From: Halorubrum salsamenti
GTDB lineage: Archaea > Halobacteriota > Halobacteria > Halobacteriales > Haloferacaceae
NCBI RefSeq assembly: GCF_007671685.1
Contig: NZ_VCNL01000005.1
Coordinates: forward strand, 1-64,000
DNA: 64,000 bases
Direction of reading: 5' to 3'
Below, in pieces: positions 26,911 to 37,144 of the stretch. Numbering within the stretch: position 1 is the first letter of the stretch; every line of letters begins with the position of its first letter. Both the position numbers and the translations under genes were made by a program. Under the pieces are notes generated by a model. It was not told the DNA's origin, ran no database searches, and saw only the letters and a program-made list of their open reading frames with translations.

Positions 26911-27030
26911 AGACACGTCTGCGAGTCTATCATATATATAAATTATGGAACTGGGGCTGTTTGCGCGCCGTGCGGCGGACGTATTTTTACTATTATTAAT
27001 ATTTATATACCATGATAGAGATGCCCAGAC
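26911..27030. promoter_or_regulatory. Divergent promoter region, Liv operon / DUF5058 operon
   Basis: Two TATA-like tracts occur: about 26930-26945 for the minus-strand binding-protein gene and about 26993-27010 for the plus-strand membrane gene at 27031. Each lies 20-35 nt from its start codon, as in leaderless haloarchaeal promoters. Co-location of two transport operons suggests shared induction. Confidence 0.6.
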
Positions 27031-27780
27031 ATGGTATGGATAGAGTCCCTGCCAGTGGTACCGGCGTACATGGATGTCGCGAACAGCCGATGGCTGTGGC
27101 TCTCGACGGTCCCGGTCGTCTCGGTGGTGCTATTGCAGGCGGCGATATTTTTCCGGCGCGCCTGGTCGGACGGAAAGGAGATCGGGTTATCGGACGATCA
27201 GCTCAAATCCGGGTTCAAGACCGGGGTGATCTCGGCGATCGGTCCCGCCATCGCGGTCTTGGTCGGGATGCTGGCGTTGATCGCGACTGTCGGCGGCCCC
27301 GTCGCGTGGATGCGGCTCTCGGTGATCGGATCGGTTGCGTTCGAGCTTCCTGCGGCCGAACTGGGCGTGAGCCAGTTCGGCTACAGCCTCGGTGACAGCG
27401 ATATCACCGAAACCGCGTACGCGACGGCGGTCTGGTCGATGACGCTGGGCGGGACCGGCTGGTTGCTCGTCTCTGCGTTCGGGACGCCGCACATGGAGAA
27501 GGCCAGACAGAAGCTCGGCGAGGGGAAGGACGCGCTCATTCCGATCATCGGCGCCGCCGCGATGCTGGGGGCGTTCGCCTACTTCCTGACCGGCGAGGTC
27601 GCGTCGGGAACGCCCGAGACGGGATCGGTCGCCACAGGGGGGTTAGTGATGCTCATCTTGTTGCAGATCGCGGATAACAAGGAGATACAGTGGCTCCGCG
27701 AGTGGGCGCTCGGAACGGCGATGATGGTCGGGCTCCTCGTTGGTGTCGCGCTGCAAGTGACTGTCGGAACCTGGTGGTAA
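27031..27780 (+). CDS. DUF5058 family membrane protein, putative transporter subunit
   Basis: A 249-aa integral membrane protein with about six hydrophobic segments. It matches the DUF5058 pattern (opening SRWLWLSTVPVVSVVLLQAAIFFRRAW; later AYATAVWSMTLGGTGWLL). Function is not experimentally assigned to my knowledge. It is followed after 1 bp by a second membrane protein and then by an AbgA-like amidohydrolase; I recall the same trio in Firmicutes, which suggests a two-component carrier for the hydrolase substrate. Transcription probably starts just at the ATG given the TATA tract at 26993-27010. Confidence 0.75.
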   Translation: MVWIESLPVVPAYMDVANSRWLWLSTVPVVSVVLLQAAIFFRRAWSDGKEIGLSDDQLKSGFKTGVISAIGPAIAVLVGMLALIATVGGPVAWMRLSVIGSVAFELPAAELGVSQFGYSLGDSDITETAYATAVWSMTLGGTGWLLVSAFGTPHMEKARQKLGEGKDALIPIIGAAAMLGAFAYFLTGEVASGTPETGSVATGGLVMLILLQIADNKEIQWLREWALGTAMMVGLLVGVALQVTVGTWW

Positions 27781-27781
27781 G

Positions 27782-28525
27782 ATGTCTGGAAACACCGACT
27801 CGGTAGACGGTCAGCACAGTGGTGACGGCGTGTACGAAACCGAATTCATCCCGTACATCAACAAATGGGGGCGCCGGACGAACGCCCTCGCGGTACTGCT
27901 TTCGCTCGGTCCCGCGGTGGCGCTGCTTACGGTGTTCGACATTCTCCCGCCGACGCAGGCGATCACCGGTGCGTTCATCTCGGTCGCGGCGACGTTCGGG
28001 ATCTTCTGGGTGGTCGAGCCGCTCTCGTACTACCCCGTGTTGGGGATCCCGGGAACGTACATGGCGTTCCTGTCCGGGAACATCTCGAACCTCCGGTTAC
28101 CCTGTGCCGCCGCCGCACAGGAGAGCGCGGACGTCCAAACCGGGACCCCGAAGGGGAGCATCATCTCGACGATCGCGATCGCCGCGTCGATCGGCGTCAA
28201 CACGACACTTCTGGGGGTCGGCGCCTTCGCGCTCGTCTCAACGTTCCAGGCGCTGCCCGAACTGTGGCAGAACGCGCTCGACTCGTACCTCGTGCCGGCG
28301 GTGTTCGGCGCGATCTTCGCGCAGTTCGGTCGCGACTACCCGAAGGTGGCCGGCGCCGGATTCGTTCTGGCGCTGGCGATGACGATGTTGTTGGAGCTCG
28401 GCTACCTCGGTGTCTTCCCCGGATACCCGCTGTACATGGTGATCATCGTCTCCGTCTTCGGGACGATCCTGATCGCCCGGTGGATGTGGAAACAGGGGAT
28501 GATCGAGCCGCCGGAGGAGTCGTGA
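27782..28525 (+). CDS. Membrane protein, putative partner of DUF5058 transporter
   Basis: A 247-aa integral membrane protein. A hydrophilic N-terminal stretch of about 40 residues precedes about six hydrophobic segments. Conserved-looking features are the PVLGIPGTYMAFLSGNISNLRLPCAAAAQE loop and a long re-entrant-like segment. I do not recognise a named family. The 1-bp gap after the DUF5058 gene implies co-translation and probably a heteromeric complex. The Asn-Leu-Arg-Leu-Pro-Cys loop between helices could line a substrate path; that is inference. Confidence 0.65.
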   Translation: MSGNTDSVDGQHSGDGVYETEFIPYINKWGRRTNALAVLLSLGPAVALLTVFDILPPTQAITGAFISVAATFGIFWVVEPLSYYPVLGIPGTYMAFLSGNISNLRLPCAAAAQESADVQTGTPKGSIISTIAIAASIGVNTTLLGVGAFALVSTFQALPELWQNALDSYLVPAVFGAIFAQFGRDYPKVAGAGFVLALAMTMLLELGYLGVFPGYPLYMVIIVSVFGTILIARWMWKQGMIEPPEES

Positions 28526-28597
28526 GATGCTTCGGACGACGCCGAGACGACGCGATCGATCGGAAAGCGAATACGGCTCGCACGCATATCCACCAAT

Positions 28598-29875
28598 ATG
28601 ACGACTGACACCCCCCAAAACGCGGATCTGACGGCATGGAGACGAGAGTTCCACCGGTATCCGGAGCCCGGCTGGTGTGAGTTCCGGACGACCGTGCGGA
28701 TCGTCGAGGAGCTCGAACGGCTGGGCGTCGACGCGATCCACGTGGGGACGGACGCCGTCGATCCCGACGAGCGGTTGGGCGTGCCCGACGAGGACGTGCT
28801 CTCGGAGTGGTACGAGAAGGCGGCGGCCGAGACGGACCGGACGGACCTGTTAGCGCGGCTCCGTGGCGGCCACACGGGCGCCGTGGCCGTCGTCGAGAAC
28901 GGACCCGGCCCGACAGTCGGGCTGCGCGTGGACATCGACGCGCTCCCGATCACCGAGTCGGCCGACGAGGACCACCGACCGGCCGCCGACGGGTTCCGGT
29001 CGGCGAACGAGGGGTACATGCACGCGTGCGGTCACGACGCTCACATCGCGTTCGGGCTGGGGACGCTCCGAGAAGTGATGCGGGACGGCTTCGACGGGAC
29101 GTTCAAGGTCTTCTTCCAGCCGTCGGAAGAGCTCCTCGGCGGCGGGAAGGCGATGGCGTCGACTCCGCACCTCGACGACGTCGACCACCTGTTCGGCGCC
29201 CACGTCGGCCTCGACTACCCGACCGGGACGGTCGTCGCCGGGCTCGACGAGGCGCTCGCGCTCACCCGGATGGACGTCGCGTTCGAGGGCGAGTCAGCCC
29301 ACGCCGGGCTGGCGCCGAACGAGGGCCGAAACGCGGTGCAGGCCTTCGTCTCCGCGGCCGACAGCGTCTACGGAATCCCGCGCCACAGGGAGGGAACCAC
29401 GCGCGTGAACGTCGGCGAGATCCGCGCCGACAACGCCGCGAACATCATCGCCGACCGAGCGACCGCGTCGATCGAGGTCCGCGGCGGATCGACCGAGCTG
29501 ATGGAGTACATGCGCGACGCGGTGCACCGACGCGTCGAAGCGGCGGGTGAGATGCACGAGTGCGACACCGAGATCACTCGCACCGGCGAGTCGATCCGAC
29601 AGGACTGCGACGAGGAGCTGGTGGACCTCGTGAGCGAGGTCGTCACCGACCGATCGGACTCGCTGTCGCTGATTCGACGCGACGCGCTGGCCGCGAGCGA
29701 GGACGCGACCTACCTGATGCGGACCGTGACGGAGAACGGCGGCACGGCGACGTACGTCGGTATCGGCGGCGGCAATCCGAGCGGCCACCACACGCCGACG
29801 TTCGACATCGACGAAGAGAGCCTCTCGATCGGCGTGGACGTGCTCTCGAGCGCTGTCCGAAAGCTCCTCTCGTAG
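28598..29875 (+). CDS. M20-family amidohydrolase, AbgA-like (p-aminobenzoyl-glutamate hydrolase type)
   Basis: A 425-aa M20D metallo-amidohydrolase. The zinc motif MHACGHDAH, the Glu pair of PSEELLGGG, the FEGESAHAGLAPNEGRNA dimerisation segment and the C-terminal GHHTPTFDIDEE His are present. The N-terminal block (WRREFHRYPEPGWCEFRT, then RLGVPDEDVL) resembles E. coli AbgA more than ordinary hippurate hydrolases, including the long insert near 50-85. It would split an N-acyl amino acid such as an aroyl-glutamate. The AbgB partner is not adjacent. It follows the two membrane proteins by 72 bp, so uptake and cleavage of one amide substrate is likely. Confidence 0.85.
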   Translation: MTTDTPQNADLTAWRREFHRYPEPGWCEFRTTVRIVEELERLGVDAIHVGTDAVDPDERLGVPDEDVLSEWYEKAAAETDRTDLLARLRGGHTGAVAVVENGPGPTVGLRVDIDALPITESADEDHRPAADGFRSANEGYMHACGHDAHIAFGLGTLREVMRDGFDGTFKVFFQPSEELLGGGKAMASTPHLDDVDHLFGAHVGLDYPTGTVVAGLDEALALTRMDVAFEGESAHAGLAPNEGRNAVQAFVSAADSVYGIPRHREGTTRVNVGEIRADNAANIIADRATASIEVRGGSTELMEYMRDAVHRRVEAAGEMHECDTEITRTGESIRQDCDEELVDLVSEVVTDRSDSLSLIRRDALAASEDATYLMRTVTENGGTATYVGIGGGNPSGHHTPTFDIDEESLSIGVDVLSSAVRKLLS

Positions 29876-30034
29876 CGGGCAACCCACTGCGAACAGCTCT
29901 CTGACGGCCGGTGGTGTTCTTCCTCGCAGCGAGAGACGTATGTAGAACCCCACATGTTCGGGTATGGCAGGTTCCGCTCGGCAAAATGGATAACGAACGA
30001 CATTTTTATCGCAGTCCGGTACCTGCTGAGGATA

Positions 30035-31060
30035 ATGACAGATTTGAATCACACGATTAATGATTATCTCAGTAGGTCGTCGGTTCTTCTCCTCACTCCG
30101 TCGCACGAGCCTCCCGACAACAGCGCCTGTATCGATCTGTTGACTCGCGATCCGCCCGGCGAGACCAACGTGTTGAGTGCCACGCTCTCGGCGTCTCCCG
30201 CCGAGCGGCTGTCGCTCTGGAAACGCGAGGCCGGCAGCGAACTCCCGAAGCGGGCGACGATCATCGACGGGAGACGAAACGTGACAGACGCTCAGCTTCC
30301 GACTTCCGAAGCCGGGTCGATCTCCGTGCGTGGGCTTCCTGAGGACGCGGACCTCTACGACGTCTGTCTCGCTATCGCCAGCCAGCTCGGTGCCTGGAAG
30401 GACACCGACGCGACGACAGTCGCGTGTCTGCATTCGGTGTCAACCCTGCTTACCACCTACGGGACCGACCGGGTGATCAGTCTGATCACCGGCCTCAACG
30501 ACCTCTGTGAGCGACTCGACGTGATCGCCCATCACCACGTCGACCCGAGCGCACACGACGAAGAGACGTTGGCGACTCTGAGGCCGCTGTACGATACGGT
30601 GATCGAGCACACGCCAGACGACGGCTGGATCCCGACGGAACGCGAGGCGACGACCACCGAACCGTCGTTCCGTTCGACGACGACACCACCGGGCGGGGCG
30701 GCGAAGACGGACCCGGACCGTCCCGAAACGGTGCCGATGCGGCACTCTTTCGACACGGTACTGGACCTGCTGTCACCCCCACGCCGACGGACGCTGTTGT
30801 ACAACCTGAAGAACCAGCCGACGACCGAGATTCCAATCGATCGGTTGGTCGAAGAGATCCATGACATCGAGCGAGCGATCCCGATCCGCGATTCGTCGCC
30901 ACGCGAAGAGATCAGGATTGAACTCCTCCACAACCATCTCCCGATGCTCCAAGAGGCCGGTATCGTTCGGTACGACGCCGACTCCGAAACGGTCCATTAC
31001 ACGTCGAATCAGGGACTGGAATCGTTCCTCCGATACGTCGAAACCGTGGAATTGGGCTGA
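30035..31060 (+). CDS. Haloarchaeal regulator-like protein (DUF7504-type N-domain, helix-turn-helix C-domain)
   Basis: A 341-aa cytoplasmic protein. The N-terminal ~190 residues resemble the halophile DUF7504 domain (degenerate RecA/KaiC-like: SVLLLTPSHEPPDN at the start, no intact Walker A). Residues about 250-340 resemble the DUF7344 winged-helix domain (FDTVLDLLSPPRRRTLLYNL, later LPMLQEAGIVRYDADSETV), a DNA-binding pattern. It is probably a transcriptional regulator or signalling adaptor. TTTTTATC at 30003-30010 precedes the ATG at 30035 by 25 nt, supporting this start. The promoter shares repeats with the GNAT gene at 19208. The small gene at 31084 follows by 23 bp. Confidence 0.7.
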   Translation: MTDLNHTINDYLSRSSVLLLTPSHEPPDNSACIDLLTRDPPGETNVLSATLSASPAERLSLWKREAGSELPKRATIIDGRRNVTDAQLPTSEAGSISVRGLPEDADLYDVCLAIASQLGAWKDTDATTVACLHSVSTLLTTYGTDRVISLITGLNDLCERLDVIAHHHVDPSAHDEETLATLRPLYDTVIEHTPDDGWIPTEREATTTEPSFRSTTTPPGGAAKTDPDRPETVPMRHSFDTVLDLLSPPRRRTLLYNLKNQPTTEIPIDRLVEEIHDIERAIPIRDSSPREEIRIELLHNHLPMLQEAGIVRYDADSETVHYTSNQGLESFLRYVETVELG

Positions 31061-31083
31061 CAAACGACCTTGACTCACATCCA

Positions 31084-31314
31084 ATGACTCGATCCGGTCC
31101 ATACACTGTCGTCGAACCGATGAACGATCACAGTGTGGTAACGATCCGAGAACACCCTCGGAACGCCACGTATCACGTGGTCGAATACGACGACGAAGAC
31201 ACCGAACTCGTGCTTGACGACCTCGGGCGTGGTGACGTCGTGTACCTCGAGATCGCGCGAGTCGGGCGGCGCGGTAACGCATGGTCTGCGGAGGACGCGC
31301 GGGTAGTCGATTAG
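31084..31314 (+). CDS. Small haloarchaeal protein of unknown function
   Basis: A 76-aa acidic protein beginning MTRSGPYTVVEPMND and rich in beta-type alternation; no cysteines or membrane segment. I recognise it only as a halophile-type small conserved protein. It lies 23 bp behind the DUF7504-like regulator and probably shares its transcript. Just downstream (31341) the IS200/IS605 element begins. Confidence 0.6.
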   Translation: MTRSGPYTVVEPMNDHSVVTIREHPRNATYHVVEYDDEDTELVLDDLGRGDVVYLEIARVGRRGNAWSAEDARVVD

Positions 31315-31400
31315 CCACCTCTGACACCTGATCGAGCGCATGCCCCCGCCTTCAGGCGGGGGTCGAGCGACCACACAACTACATAATCCACCGACGACGC

Positions 31401-31538
31401 TTACTCCGGGGTCTGTTCTAGAATACGCATCTCACCTTCGAGAAGCAATCCCTTCCACGTCAAACCACGACGCTTCTTCAATTTCTTCAACCGCTCATAC
31501 TGTCCATCGTCATCAAACTCTATTCTAATTGCAACCAT
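31401..31538 (-). CDS. IS-associated 45-aa protein, ribbon-helix-helix-like
   Basis: A 45-residue reading frame on the strand opposite to tnpB: it opens MVAIRIEFDDD, has a basic middle (LKKLKKRRGLTWKG) and ends RILEQTPE followed by TAA. The beta-strand/helix/helix outline resembles short ribbon-helix-helix DNA-binding proteins. Similar small genes accompany haloarchaeal tnpB elements, so it may repress the element. The start codon at 31538 and the tnpB start at 31592 are 54 bp apart, so the promoters overlap. Confidence 0.65.
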   Translation of the reverse strand: MVAIRIEFDDDGQYERLKKLKKRRGLTWKGLLLEGEMRILEQTPE

Positions 31539-31591
31539 ATAGTATCACATGAACGGAATATTTATGTGCGTTACGATACGACTCGTAATTG

Positions 31592-32942
<1,351 letters not shown>

Positions 32943-33005
32943 GACTCGCCAGAATGCCGGGGTCACCCATAAATATAAGTCGTGAAGTCGACGATCGGGT
33001 TGTAC

Positions 33006-34466
33006 ATGGTTAACAAAGACATTTGTTACCTACCTGCAACGGAGATGGCGTCGCGGATCAAACGCGGCGACCTGTCTCCGGTCGATCTCGTCGACGCACA
33101 CATCGAGCGCATCGAGGCGCGTGAGGACGACCTGAACGCGTTCATCACGCTGCTGAAGGAACGGGCGCGCGAGGAGGCGAAGGAGGCGGAACGCGCCGTT
33201 GAGACCGCCGAAGAGTTGGGACCGCTTCACGGGGTTCCGATCGCCGTCAAGGACCTCCTCGGCGCCATGGAGGGGATCCGACACACGAAAGGCGCGAAGC
33301 CGCTGGAGAACGTCGTCGCCGACAACACCGCGATAGCGGTGCAACGCCTCCAAGACGCCGGAGCGATCGTCGTCGGCAAGACGAACACCCCGGAGTTCGG
33401 CCACAAGGGACAGACCGACAATCTGCTGGCGGGAACGACGCCGACGCCGTTCGACCTCGACCGAACGTCGGGCGGATCGTCCGGCGGGAGCGCAGCGGCG
33501 GTCGCCGACGGGATGGTCCCGCTCGCGACCGGCTCCGACGCCGGTGGCTCGTGTCGGATTCCGGCCAGCGCGTGCGGAGTGTTCGGCTACTGCCCGTCGT
33601 TCACCCGCGTACCGCACGCCCACCGGCCGAATATGTTCGTCGCACCGCCGTTCTTCCAGGCCGGAACGCTGTCTCGGTCCGTCTCCGATGCAGCGGTCAT
33701 GCTCGACGTGATGACCGGCCCGCACCCGCGCGATCCGTTCGGGCTCCCCGACGACGGGGTCGACTACGTCGCCGCCACCCAACGGCCGATCAGCGGGCTG
33801 GATATCGCGTACAACCCCGACTTGGACGGGCTGTTCCCCATCGACCCGGAGGTTCAGTCGGTCGTCGAGGACTCGCTCGACGCGTTCGAGACGCTCGGCG
33901 CGACGGTCGACGACGTCGAGATCGGGATCGACCAGACGTTCGACGACCTCTGGCACGCGTTCATGGACCACTGGAGCGTCACGATGGCCGGCATCAACGA
34001 GGGCGTGAAGGCGGAACACGGCATCGACATGTACGGAGATCACCGAGACGAGCTGCCCGATTCGGTGACCGAGAAGATCGAGGAGGGGCAGGAGATGGCG
34101 GCCCTCGAACTCGGCGCGGCACAGGCCGAGATCACCTCGTTCTTCGATACGATTCAGGACCTCTTCGAGGAGTACGACCTGCTGGTGACGCCGACGCTGT
34201 CGATAGAGCCGCCGAGCACGGAGTACGTCTCGGGCCCGTCCGAGATACACGGCGAAGAGACCCGCGAAGCGCTGGGATGGTTCCTCACGTGGCCGTTCAA
34301 CCTGACGGCGACGCCGAACGCGTCGCTCCCCGCGGGGCTCTCGAAGAACGGGCTTCCCGTCGGGCTACAGATTGTCGGCCCCAGATACGAGGACGAGCGG
34401 GTCTTCGCCGCGAGCGCCGGGTTCGAACGGGTCAATCCGTGGGCCGACACGTACCCGCCGAGATAG
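33006..34466 (+). CDS. Amidase-signature family hydrolase
   Basis: A 486-aa amidase-signature enzyme. The catalytic Lys is in GVPIAVKDLL, the cis-Ser in RTSGGSSGGSAAAVADG and the nucleophile Ser in GSDAGGSCRIPAS; length and ending (NASLPAGLSKNGLPVGLQIVGP) are standard. It resembles generic catabolic amidases rather than GatA, which normally sits with GatB. TATA-like ATAAATATAAG at 32969-32979 precedes the ATG at 33006, just downstream of the IS right end (32942), so the insertion did not remove the promoter. The aryl-CoA-ligase-like gene follows 201 bp later on the same strand; amide hydrolysis followed by CoA activation would be logical. Confidence 0.88.
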   Translation: MVNKDICYLPATEMASRIKRGDLSPVDLVDAHIERIEAREDDLNAFITLLKERAREEAKEAERAVETAEELGPLHGVPIAVKDLLGAMEGIRHTKGAKPLENVVADNTAIAVQRLQDAGAIVVGKTNTPEFGHKGQTDNLLAGTTPTPFDLDRTSGGSSGGSAAAVADGMVPLATGSDAGGSCRIPASACGVFGYCPSFTRVPHAHRPNMFVAPPFFQAGTLSRSVSDAAVMLDVMTGPHPRDPFGLPDDGVDYVAATQRPISGLDIAYNPDLDGLFPIDPEVQSVVEDSLDAFETLGATVDDVEIGIDQTFDDLWHAFMDHWSVTMAGINEGVKAEHGIDMYGDHRDELPDSVTEKIEEGQEMAALELGAAQAEITSFFDTIQDLFEEYDLLVTPTLSIEPPSTEYVSGPSEIHGEETREALGWFLTWPFNLTATPNASLPAGLSKNGLPVGLQIVGPRYEDERVFAASAGFERVNPWADTYPPR

Positions 34467-34667
34467 TGTGATCTGCCGGGGATTCCCTCCGAATTTCCCG
34501 GATCTCCACCGGACTTCTTGCTAATTGTCGTCGACGGGTGCGGTTGCCAGCGGGTCCACGGAAGACGGTATTCTCCGCGGGCGATCGGTTTCTCGTGGGA
34601 TGTTCGATTCGGCTTGTTAGGGTAGCCTCCGTCGCTGAGCGAACCGTTAGGTATATAATGAAACCAC

Positions 34668-36320
34668 ATGATCGATGATCCGTACATGCAACAGGCTGTC
34701 ACAGAAGAATATCTGCCGAGCGATTCGGAGGCGCCCGACACCATCCACACGCTGCCAGAGCAGCACTACCCCAAGCGGATCAACGTCGTCGACGAGCTGG
34801 TCGACAGACACGTTCGGGAGGGACGCGGGGATAGCGTCGCCATCTACTTCGAGGACCGGGAGATCACGTACGCGGAGCTACAGGAACAGGTAAACCGGCT
34901 CGGTAACGCACTCAAGGACCTCGGCATCGAACCGGGTGACCGGGTCGTTGCTCGGTTCCCAAACCGTCCGGAAGCGATCGTCACCTGTCTGGCGATCCAG
35001 AAGATCGGTGCCGTTGCGCTTCCGTCGATGAAGCTGCTCCGAGCGAAGGAACTGGAGTACATCATCAACAACGCAGAGGCGGCGGCGGTCGTCGTCTACG
35101 ACGACCTGCTCAGCGAGGTGGAGAACGCGCTGCCGAACCTCGACACCGTCGAGGACGTGATCGTCGCAGGGCGCAACGGTGTCGACCACGACTACCACAG
35201 CTACGACGACCTAATTGCGGCGGCCGACGCCGAGCTGGAGGCGCACGACACGGAGCGCGACGATCTCGCGCTAATGCTGTACACGAGCGGGACGACGGGA
35301 CGACCGAAAGGCGCGATCCACACCCACCGGAACATCCTCGCGACCGCCGACGGATACGCACGCTACTGTTTGGAGCCGACTGAAGACGACGTCTTCGGCG
35401 GCAATCCGCCGCTTCCGTTCGCGTACGGATACGGCGACCTCGTCACCTTCCCGCTGCGATTTGGCGCGAGTGTGAGCCTCGTCGAGGACGCCAGCCCCGG
35501 CGACCTGCTGGAGGCGGTCGAGGACCACGGGATCTCGATCCTCGCGTCGATCCCGACTGGGTTCAACCAGATTCTCGAACGGCACCCCGACGGACCGGAG
35601 GAGTACGACGTCTCGTCGCTCCGGCTCGGACTCAGCGCGGGTGAGCCCCTGACACCGACGACGTTCGAGAAGTTCAAGTCCGCGTACGGGATCGACCTCC
35701 TCGACGGGATCGGGACGACGGAGATGCTCCACATCTTCATCAGCCACCGCCACGACGACGAGATCGATCCCAGCCCGACCGGGTTCCCGGTGCCGGGATA
35801 CGAGTGTAAGATAATCGACCCCGACACGGGGGAAGAACTCGAACGCGGGGAGTCCGGTCTGCTCGCCGTTCGGGGGCCGACCGGCATGGAGTACTGGAAC
35901 CGCCCGGACAAACAGCAGGAGGTCACGCAGGACGGCTGGTCGATCCCCGGCGACATCTTCGTGCAGCGCGAGGACGGCCGCTTCGAGTACAAGTCTCGCA
36001 GCGACGACCTCATCATCTCCAGCGGGTACAACATCCCCGGTCCAGAGGTAGAGGCGGTTATCGAGGAACACGAGTCAGTCTCCGAGGTCGCCGTCGTCGG
36101 TAGCCCCGACGAGCAGCGTGGCGAGATCGTCAAGGCATTCGTCGTTCGCGCCGAGGACGAAACCGACGACGACGAGCTGATCGAGGAGATCCAGAACCAC
36201 GTGAAAAACACCCTCGCGCCGTACAAGTACCCCCGTACGGTCGAGTTCTGCGAGTCGCTTCCGCGGACGGACACAGGGAAGATCCGGCGTACCGAACTGC
36301 GCGAGCAGGAACACGAGTAG
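34668..36320 (+). CDS. Acyl/aryl-CoA ligase (AMP-forming; benzoate-CoA-ligase-like)
   Basis: A 550-aa ANL-superfamily enzyme that activates a carboxylic acid to its CoA thioester with ATP. Motifs: P-loop-like LMLYTSGTTGRPKG, DGIGTTEMLH (A5), the QDGWSIPGDIF Asp (A7), KSRSDDLIISSGYNIPGPEVE hinge (A8) and the catalytic Lys in PRTDTGKIRRTEL. The opening (HYPKRINVVDELVDRHV) and loop LLRAKELEYIINNAEAAAVVV resemble benzoate/2-aminobenzoate-CoA ligases. It lies 0.8 kb from the ferredoxin and paa-like genes and probably supplies their substrate. A TATA box at 34652-34658 is only 10 nt before the first ATG, so the in-frame ATG at 34686 may be the real leaderless start. Confidence 0.85.
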   Translation: MIDDPYMQQAVTEEYLPSDSEAPDTIHTLPEQHYPKRINVVDELVDRHVREGRGDSVAIYFEDREITYAELQEQVNRLGNALKDLGIEPGDRVVARFPNRPEAIVTCLAIQKIGAVALPSMKLLRAKELEYIINNAEAAAVVVYDDLLSEVENALPNLDTVEDVIVAGRNGVDHDYHSYDDLIAAADAELEAHDTERDDLALMLYTSGTTGRPKGAIHTHRNILATADGYARYCLEPTEDDVFGGNPPLPFAYGYGDLVTFPLRFGASVSLVEDASPGDLLEAVEDHGISILASIPTGFNQILERHPDGPEEYDVSSLRLGLSAGEPLTPTTFEKFKSAYGIDLLDGIGTTEMLHIFISHRHDDEIDPSPTGFPVPGYECKIIDPDTGEELERGESGLLAVRGPTGMEYWNRPDKQQEVTQDGWSIPGDIFVQREDGRFEYKSRSDDLIISSGYNIPGPEVEAVIEEHESVSEVAVVGSPDEQRGEIVKAFVVRAEDETDDDELIEEIQNHVKNTLAPYKYPRTVEFCESLPRTDTGKIRRTELREQEHE

Positions 36321-37144
36321 TCGCCGTTTCGGCGCATCCGCGCTCCTGTCATCGCGATCGTCTTCACCGCGATCGTCGGCGTCCCCGACGCATCTGTCGT
36401 TCGTCCCGGTCGACCCGGCGCTATCGCCACCCTCCTGCCGGATCTCTCGACTGGGCTCGATAACTCGGTTCGTCCGGACTGATTCGTCAAGGACACGTGA
36501 CGAACTGTTTCTGCTGGCTCAGACCGGGTGGCTGGGACGCCGAGTCTGCACGCCGTAGACCGGAGCCGTGTGACGCCAGAGACCGCCGTTTGCGTGATTA
36601 CACTATACGTATACTATATCCGTATACAAACGTGCGTCGATCCGCTCGCCCGATCCCGCGCATGGTCTGTCGCTCGTTCGACGCCGCACCGACGATCCGG
36701 ATAAATCGAACTCGAACGCGCCGTGTCGTTCCCGGGATTTGGGACTCATTAAATTACAACTGTATGTGTGTAATTCAATAGCCACTCCTCGTCCATATAC
36801 CGTATACGTATTATGTATACGACACGGGTGTGCGGTCGCCGACGCCATCTCTCTTACTCGGCGTCGTCGGGCGACCCGATGAGCGTGTTAGTTATACACT
36901 TGTATGACAAACTCTATCGCTTCAACTCTGGAGGATGTCAAGCCGGTTCCGGGGCGCGGTCGGGACTGTGTCTGGCGATCTGAGACGTGATCGTTCCGCA
37001 CGGGCGGCCTCGCGCGAGGTTCACGACGGTCGCGAAGGGCGCGCTCACGACGGTGACGGATCGGACAGACCGACGCCCGCGATGTCGATTCGAACGGCTG
37101 CGCTCGACGGCGACGGACGGCAAAAAAATGGATTCTATCCCGTC
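36321..37144. other. Convergent spacer with palindromes, no recognisable gene
   Basis: An 824-bp region between the convergent ligase and ferredoxin genes. Frames present are short and non-acidic. It holds the palindrome TATACGTATA (36604-36613), GTATAC at 36609, 36622, 36802 and 36815, and the inverted repeat at 36752-36775. These look like promoter or operator DNA, yet no gene start fits them, so an unrecognised small RNA or a deleted gene is possible. Confidence 0.5.
36752..36775. promoter_or_regulatory. Inverted repeat AATTACA-N10-TGTAATT
   Basis: A perfect 7-bp-arm palindrome with the same core (TTACA-N10-TGTAA) as the sites at 3334-3353 and 12501-12520. It lies in an AT-rich patch in a convergent spacer. 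Confidence 0.5.
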
